NCBI GenBank assembly: GCA_038373885.1
Contig: JAWZYV010013555.1
Coordinates: 1-64,000 of the forward strand
Length of the DNA stretch: 64,000 nt
Direction: 5' to 3'
From: Cheiracanthium punctorium
Lineage: Eukaryota > Arthropoda > Arachnida > Araneae > Cheiracanthiidae
Shown: positions 57,961 to 64,000 of the stretch, one piece after another
Numbering within the stretch: position 1 is the stretch's first letter
How the letters are laid out: the number at the start of each line of letters is the position of its first letter
The notes under the pieces: model-generated
What the model saw: only the letters and a program-made list of their open reading frames with translations
The model's database searches: none
Told to the model about the DNA's origin: nothing
Made by a program: the position numbers and the translations under genes

Positions 57961-58507
57961 CATGTCACAGTGTTAGTTACCATACTCCTCTGAAACGGCT
58001 CGACCGATTTTAATGAAATTTTATATGTATATTCGTTAGGTCTGCGAATAGGTTTTCAACAGGGGGGGGGGGTATGTCTCATACCCCTAAGTCATAAGGG
58101 TGGTCCACCCCAAAATTTTTAGCACCAGAGTGCTATTAATTTCAATCAGGTATTTGTGCAGACATTAGCGCGTCAAGTCACTTTTCAAATGTAATTGCCA
58201 GATGACGTGGGGGGAGGGGGGGGGGCGTTAATAAATTATTGAAAGTCGCACAAGGTTTGCAATTTTTGATAATTGATCGCTAAATGTGGTGCCAAAACGT
58301 GACAATGTATTATAAATATATTTCGAGTATAGTTAGAAAACGCCTGGCATTTATTGTAAAACAGTTTTATTAGGCGATTTTAATATAGATTACTATTTCG
58401 AAGAAGTACTTTGTGGAACAAGAAAGGAAAACACGGTACACTCATGGATTAGGATGCCTATTCCAAACAGTATTTAAAATGTCTTTGCGTTATAGTTGGA
58501 ATATGCC
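57948..58507 (+). mobile_element. Fragment of a different Helitron-like or related repeat, interrupted by the BEL element
   Basis: Starts ATATAAAATTTTCATGTCAC and TGTTAGTTACCATACTCC, then CTCGACCGATTTTAATGAAA, a 5' region style seen in arthropod Helitron-type repeats, followed by a G-run patch. No 3' end is seen before the BEL LTR at 58508. Confidence 0.45.
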
Positions 58508-58726
58508 TGTTGAGAGATACGCCTGGCCACTGTGTAAAGAGGGCGCTGTTGTAACCAGCGCAGGTGCAGCGATGAAAACGTTGTATCAGAGTTGTGAGAG
58601 AGTGTGTAGGTGAAGGAGTGAGCATGCCTCACGGAGAAAATAAATGTATACAGTCCATTTGAGTTATGTTTTTTGAGTATAAAAAGAGCACACATACAAG
58701 AGAGAGCTATCGACAGGGCCAAAACA
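58508..58726 (+). repeat. 5' LTR of a BEL/Pao element
   Basis: Runs TGTTGAGAG to CCAAAACA, obeying TG...CA, 219 bp, with AATAAA at 58639-58644 and a TATAAAA-type word at 58678. The other LTR is beyond the window, so the ends rest on the TG/CA rule and the adjoining primer site. Confidence 0.65.
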
Positions 58727-58743
58727 TGGTCCTAGGTAGCCGG
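58727..58743 (+). promoter_or_regulatory. Primer binding site of the BEL/Pao element
   Basis: TGGTCCTAGGTAGCCGG abuts the LTR's final CA; TGG fits a tRNA CCA tail. Confidence 0.6.
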
Positions 58744-58921
58744 AGAAAAGTATAGCTTTTGTGTTGTCTGGAGTAATTGCGAAATGGGTTCCTGGTCTCG
58801 TGTGACATCGGTCCCAAAATAGAGGTAAGAGCTTTTGTCCTCTTGAGTTAAATTTAGTAATTAATTATTAGATTTGAGAGTAATTTCGTGTTTAACGGTG
58901 AGAGCAATTTCCCTTTCTAAA

Positions 58922-61186
58922 ATGGCTAGATTACAAAAACTTAGGAAAGATGATCTTAAACTCGCCGCTGAAGAATTGGGTTTAAAGGTTCCGGAGGGAG
59001 CTAAAGTAGTGGACTTGAAGAATTTAATTGAGACTAGTGATATTTATAAAAATAACCCAACTTTGGTCGAAAGTGTAGTAGAAGGGATTTTAGAAGAAAA
59101 GAAAAACAAGTTCGATGAGTTAGAAAGGGAAAGGTTAAATAATGAATTTAAATTAGAGATGAAGCGGCTTAAGCTTGCGCAGTTTGAAAAGGAGATAGCG
59201 TTAGCTAATGTTAGGAAGGATCAAAATCAATCTAAATCGGAAGTATCCAGTGTGCAAGAATCATCAACTAATGATCTAGAGAATTTAATTAAAAGCATTA
59301 AGACGTTAACCATTCCCGTACCCACTAGAGCAGGGTCGTTTAATTTATTTTTTAATTCGCTCGAGAAAGCGTTTAAAACAAAAAATGTATCGAAAGAGTT
59401 AAAGTCGGAAATCCTCTTAAATATTTCAGGAGAAAAAGCAAGAAACTTAAGGGTTTATGTATCGGAAGAGGATATGAACGATTATGAAAAACTTAAAGAT
59501 ATAATTTTAAGAGAATTTCAACCTACGCCACGAGAATGCATAAACAGTTTTAATAAAACACAAAAATTGCCCAACGAAAATTATGCACAATTTGCATCAC
59601 GCTTAAGTGCGTCATTTGAGTACTATTGCGAACTACGAAAGGTTAGTGATTTTACATCGCTTTGTGAATTAATTGTTTCGGATAGATTGTTTAATTCTCT
59701 TGACCACGAATTAATGACGCATATTAGTTGCAAACAAGGGGAATCATTTTTCAAACCGCACGAATTAGGCAGAGAATGCGACATTTTTCAGTCCACAAGA
59801 GTAAAAACGAAAACTGATGTAAATAATGTGCATAAATCGCGAGAGTCTCGTTTCAATAATAAGGGAGTGTCTAGTGTGTTTTTATCTGAGGTAAAAAATT
59901 CTAAATGTTTTCTGTGTTCAAATAATCATGCATTATATTTGTGTCCGAAATTTAAAAACCTATCTGTTAATGAAAGGTTAGAGGTCGTGAAGGGAAACAA
60001 TTTATGCTTTCAGTGTTTAGCCCAAGGCTGCTTTGTATCAAAATGTCGCGGTAAGAATTGTTTTTGTAACAAACCCCATAACCGTCTTTTGCACATATCC
60101 AGAGAAACAAGAGAGACGAGCGTTGGAAATCAGACACCTGCCAATGAAATTAAGCAGCACAGATTAGGAGCGAAGAATGAGTCATCGCTCGGCGCAGTGC
60201 TTATGGCTGAAGCCAGCCACACCGAAGGGATACAAACAATTCAATCAAGAAGCGTTTTACTGAGTACAGTACGGTGCTACATAAGAGATAGGAATTCTAA
60301 CTGGCAGGAAGTTCGGTGTTTATTAGACTCGGGGTCACAGGTCTCGTTGATCACTCAAAATTGTTTAGATAGAATGCAGCTGAGAAGCGAAAAAGTAAAT
60401 GTAGAAATTTCGTGTTTGGATGAATCAACCAGGACCATAAGGCGCTGTGTCAAAACGTGTATTGCAAATAAAGATAGGAGTTACGAAAGACAAATAACAA
60501 TGCTTGTAGTAAATAAAATAATTGATTATACGCCTTCAAAATTAACTAAGGTGGATATAAATATTCCTGAGAGGATTAATTTAGCAGATGAAACATTTTA
60601 CGTTCCGAGTAGGATTGATATTTTGCTATCCGCGCAGATTTTTTATGAGCTAATGCTATCTGGACAAATATATTTGCAGGGATCTCAGTTGGTTTTACAA
60701 AATACGGTCTTTGGATATGTGGCGAGCGGAATTTTAGATGAATCGAGGGGTGCAAAATTTCACTGTGGGTTAATTGTAGAGGAGGATTTAAGTAAAACTT
60801 TAGAGCGATTCTGGGAAGTAGAAAATGTAGAATTCGTATCTAAAAAGAATAGCGAGGCATCATTGTGTGAGGAACATTATGCGCGAACTCATAAGAGAGA
60901 TAAAACAGGAAAATATACGGTCTCCATGCTATTTAAAGAGCATTGGTCATGTTTAGGGAACTCGAGAGACATTGCTCTTAAGCGACTTAAATCGCTGTGG
61001 ACCCGATTGTCTAGAGACCAGGAGTACCTAAAATTGTATCGCGAATTCTTAAAAGAATACAAGGACTTGGGACACATGACTGAAGTTAAAGAAACTGTGG
61101 AACCTGAGGTGACATATTATATGCCTCACCATGGCATATATAGACCTCATAAGGGTACAACTAAACTGAGAACAGTATTTATTTAA
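58922..61186 (+). CDS. gag-pro: BEL/Pao Gag-protease and start of RT (stop within pol)
   Basis: The Met at 58922 (MARLQKLRKDDLKLAAEELG) is preferred over 58874 because a SAP-like N-terminus begins there, as in many BEL Gag proteins. Then a coiled, Lys/Glu-rich segment, a DUF1759-type capsid region (IPVPTRAGSFNLFFNSLEKA to about residue 280), zinc knuckles CFLCSNNHALYLC and CFQCLAQGCF (about 370-420), and the aspartic protease with LLDSGSQVSLI (about residue 485). It continues into the pol connector (YYMPHHGIY, TTKLRTVFI) and stops at 61184-61186, inside what should be the RT start. Gag and protease look intact; the polyprotein ends early. It would package element RNA and process the polyprotein. 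Confidence 0.88.
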   Translation: MARLQKLRKDDLKLAAEELGLKVPEGAKVVDLKNLIETSDIYKNNPTLVESVVEGILEEKKNKFDELERERLNNEFKLEMKRLKLAQFEKEIALANVRKDQNQSKSEVSSVQESSTNDLENLIKSIKTLTIPVPTRAGSFNLFFNSLEKAFKTKNVSKELKSEILLNISGEKARNLRVYVSEEDMNDYEKLKDIILREFQPTPRECINSFNKTQKLPNENYAQFASRLSASFEYYCELRKVSDFTSLCELIVSDRLFNSLDHELMTHISCKQGESFFKPHELGRECDIFQSTRVKTKTDVNNVHKSRESRFNNKGVSSVFLSEVKNSKCFLCSNNHALYLCPKFKNLSVNERLEVVKGNNLCFQCLAQGCFVSKCRGKNCFCNKPHNRLLHISRETRETSVGNQTPANEIKQHRLGAKNESSLGAVLMAEASHTEGIQTIQSRSVLLSTVRCYIRDRNSNWQEVRCLLDSGSQVSLITQNCLDRMQLRSEKVNVEISCLDESTRTIRRCVKTCIANKDRSYERQITMLVVNKIIDYTPSKLTKVDINIPERINLADETFYVPSRIDILLSAQIFYELMLSGQIYLQGSQLVLQNTVFGYVASGILDESRGAKFHCGLIVEEDLSKTLERFWEVENVEFVSKKNSEASLCEEHYARTHKRDKTGKYTVSMLFKEHWSCLGNSRDIALKRLKSLWTRLSRDQEYLKLYREFLKEYKDLGHMTEVKETVEPEVTYYMPHHGIYRPHKGTTKLRTVFI

Positions 61187-64000
61187 TGCTTCAACCTTAA
61201 CATGTTGTGGAAAATCACTAAATTCCATCCAAAAAATGGTAGAGTCATACAAGACGACTTATTTAGTTTGTTAGTGAGATTCCGCAAACACATATTTGCC
61301 TTTACAGCAGATATTCGCCAAATGTACCGAATGATTAATATAGACGAAAGTCAGACATCTCCAAAGAATTTTGTGGAAAGAAGATGTCAATGAGCCCTTT
61401 AAGGTGTATCAACTCAATACCGTAACTTACGGAACAGTTTCGGCACCCTATTTGGCAATGCGAACTTTAAAACAAATTTCCATAGACGAGGGAAAGAATT
61501 TTCCTATTGCGGCACAAGTACTGTGTAATGATCTATACATGGATGATATTTTAAGTGGAGAAAACACATTAGAGGCAGCTAAAATTTTGCAACATCAACT
61601 AATTGAGATTCTTAAAACTGCGCACATGACATTACATAAGTGGTGTGGGAGTATATCCGAGCTTATCCCAACCCCAGAAAATGAGTATGACTTTTCATGT
61701 TCGGACGAAATTAAAACGTTAGGCATTGCCTGGAAACCCAAAACCGATTGCTTTACCTTTAAGGTAAAAGTGGAAAAAAATGATCGGCCAACCAAAAGAT
61801 CAGTCTTATCCATAATCGCCCGACTTTTTGATCCTCTTGGATTACTCGGTCCAGTTATTACAAAAGAAAAAATTTTCATGCAACAATTGTGGATGAAAAA
61901 AATTGATTGGAGTGAAAACCTCCCTGAAAAAGAAGCTGGCGAATGGGAAGAATTTGTGAGATCCTTAATGAGTGTAAAAAATATCAACATTGAACGATGT
62001 ATAGTGATAGAAAATGCTGGAGTGATTGAACTCCACGGTTTCGCGGATGCCTCCGAGAAGGCATACGGTGCTGCGATATACGCAAGATCAGTCACTCCAG
62101 ATGGTGAAGTGAAAGTGAAGCTAGTCACAAGTAAATCTCGTGTGTCGCCGATTAAGCAAGTAACAATACCTCGATTAGAGTTGTGCAGTGCAGTGCTTCT
62201 TACCAAATTAATGCACAAAGCACAAAATGCATTAAAAATGGATGTTAAACGAATCTTCTATTGGACGGACTCTAACATAGTCTTAGCGTGGATGAGAAAG
62301 GAATCGAGAGACTTAAAAACGTTTGTCTCCAATCGCGTAGTAATTATTCAAGAGCTTTCCGAGATTGGTAATGGTATCATGTTCCATCAGAACAAAATCC
62401 TGCGGACATAATCTCTAGAGGACTAGATCCAGAGAAAATTCAAGAAAGTGACCTGTGGTGGTTCGGGCCATCCTTTCTTCAAGAGCACATTGTGAACTTC
62501 CCTAGTGTTTTCAACGACCAACCGAATAGTGAATTATATCAAAAAGAGCTAAGGGATAAAGAGAAGGAATCAGTTTGTTTCCTTTTAAAAGATACTGAGA
62601 TATTTCCCATCATCTACAACTGTTCGTCCTTCACGAAACTGAAAAGAATCATTGCATGGTGTTTACGGTTTATCCAAAATACTAGAAACCCATTGCATCC
62701 AACTTCTGGCAGATTAACTGCATCTGAATTATCTGCCTCTTTGCTATGTTTAGTGAAAAATGTGCAATCGGTGCATTTTGCAATAGAAATTCAATGTATC
62801 GAGAAAGGACAACAGCTTCCTAATTCCAGCAACTTATTAAATTTGTTCCCAATTTTAGATGAGAACAATATACTTCGTGTTGGTGGTAGATTGAGACATT
62901 CAAATTTACCTATTGGACAAAAACACCCTAATTTGATTCCTAATGACAATCCATTTTGTGAATTAATTATTATCATATTTTTTATTTTCACACAGGTACT
63001 GAGGCTACTTTAGCTAACATACGCTCCCAATTTTGGATTGTTAAAGGGAGATCAACTAATAAAAATGTAATTAAAAAATGTGTATCCTGCCTTAAGGTAA
63101 GTGCTAAAGGTAAACACCAAAGAATGGCAGATTTGCCCAGTGCTAGAGTCAACATAGGAAGAGTATTCACGAAGGTGGGACTGGATTTTTGTGGTCCATT
63201 TAACATCAAGTTAGCCCAGGAAGAGTGAAAAAAGTGTATAAATGTTACATTTGTATTTTTGTATGTTTTGTAGTTAGAGCTATACATTTAGAAATTGTGA
63301 GTAATTTAAGTACGGAAGCATTTATTGGGGCTCTAAAAAGATTTATTTCTCGCAGAGGTAGGCCTAGTGTAATTTTTAGTGATAACTGTACAAATTTTGT
63401 AGGTGCTAATAACGAGTTTCGTAAAAATTTAACGAGATTATTTAAAAAAGAAAACTCAGAAAATTTTGAAGATTTCCTGGCTTCCGAGGGCATAAGGTGG
63501 CATTTTAATCCCCCTGCCACTCCTCATTTTGGAGGTTTGTGGGAAGCTGGAGTTAAATCATTGAAAGGTCACCTCAAAAAAGTTGTGGGAAATACAATTC
63601 TTACTCACGATGAATTTTTTACACTAGTTACCCAAGTGGAGGCTGTTTTGAACTCCCGACCTCTTTGCCCCCTCTCTGAAGATCCCAACGATGACTTGGC
63701 TCTAACTCCAGCCCATTTTTTAACAGGCTCTTCGTTAATATCCCTACCTGAACCAGAGTTTAAGGAGATTTCAATGAATAGGCTCAGTAGGTGGGAATTA
63801 GTACAAAAGTTAACTCAAACATTTTGGACTAAATGGTCTACCGACTATTTAAATCGTCTTCAAGCGCGACCTAAATGGTATAAAGGAGAAAAGAAATTTA
63901 ACATAAATGATGTAGTTTTGGTCAAGGGTGAAGATAATTCTAAACTACTGAACTGGAATCTCGCCAAAATAATTGAAATTCACCCAGGAGAGGATAATAT
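61187..64000 (+). pseudogene. pol: BEL/Pao RT, RNase H and integrase (frameshifted, runs off window)
   Basis: After the stop, RT resumes with VIQDDLFSLLVRFRKH and FAFTADIRQMYR; from 61371 in another frame LNTVTYGTVSAPYLAMR and the catalytic LYMDDILSG (about 61530). RNase H: HGFADASEKAYGAAIY, PRLELCSAVLL, YWTDSNIVLAW. A frameshift at about 62380 leads to NPADIISRGL and the BEL connector (WWFGP). Integrase: LRVGGRLRHSNL, frameshift near 62985, FHTGTEATLANIRSQFW, CVSCLK, first D in GLDFCGPF, stop 63226-63228 with frameshift, second D in IFSDNCTNFVG, E in FGGLWEAGVKSLK, then open to base 64000. The order and the FGGLWEAGVK wording identify BEL/Pao. At least four lesions make it inactive. Confidence 0.9.

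Noticed and set aside
62027..62218. Minus-strand gene of 207 codons at 61595-62218
   Set aside because: It is the shadow of the BEL RT/RNase H frame on the plus strand; no domain is readable.
1..64000. CRISPR arrays, rRNA or tRNA genes, bacterial operons
   Set aside because: No regularly spaced identical repeats, no rRNA-like stretches and no cloverleaf seen; the window is eukaryotic in style.

Overview
The window reads as a piece of an AT-rich animal genome, most likely an arthropod. A chelicerate such as a spider fits the repeat style, but that is an inference. Evidence for a eukaryote: LTR retrotransposons of two superfamilies, Helitrons, hAT, mariner and TTAA-type DNA transposon remains, THAP-domain fragments, a LINE fragment, and a spliced gene with canonical GT-AG introns. 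There is no operon structure. I saw no rRNA, tRNA or CRISPR array. Almost every recognisable coding sequence is a transposon relic carrying stops or frameshifts.

Layout. 1-0.5 kb: C-terminal end of a Polinton/Maverick-type family B DNA polymerase. 1.6-1.9 kb: a short tandem repeat and a perfect 24-bp inverted repeat. 2.5-3.6 kb (minus): hAT-like (ZNF862-like) transposase pseudogene. 4.5-6.1 kb: a decayed protein of a widespread uncharacterised family between short inverted repeats. 8.0-13.0 kb: a complete Ty3/gypsy element with both 406-bp LTRs and a broken gag-pol. 14.4-15.8 kb: a TTAA-bounded DNA element with nested inverted ends around a LINE 3' fragment. 16.3-17.7 kb: a THAP-domain pseudogene with an upstream module that it shares with the hAT pseudogene. 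19.6-19.9 kb: a mariner-like transposase tail.

20.7-40.3 kb is the most unusual part. It is a nested set of very long inverted repeats (outer arms about 2.7 kb, inner arms about 1.2-1.6 kb) whose centre holds a second THAP-domain fragment. Helitron-derived sequence (30-33.2 kb) with a cluster of CTCF-like motifs and several hAT-type MITEs lie inside or within the arms.

40.3-48 kb is mostly MITEs and other short repeats. 48.2-50.9 kb carries the 3' end of a spliced gene with three introns that keep the reading frame; it is the best candidate for a non-decayed gene. 51.7-57.3 kb (minus) is a Helitron coding for a Rep/helicase, split by a precise insertion of a second Helitron (54393-56243). 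58.5-64 kb is the 5' LTR, gag and most of pol of a BEL/Pao element that runs off the window.

The genes do not form one pathway. The organising theme is layered transposon insertion, and in several places the order of events can be read from exact target sites.
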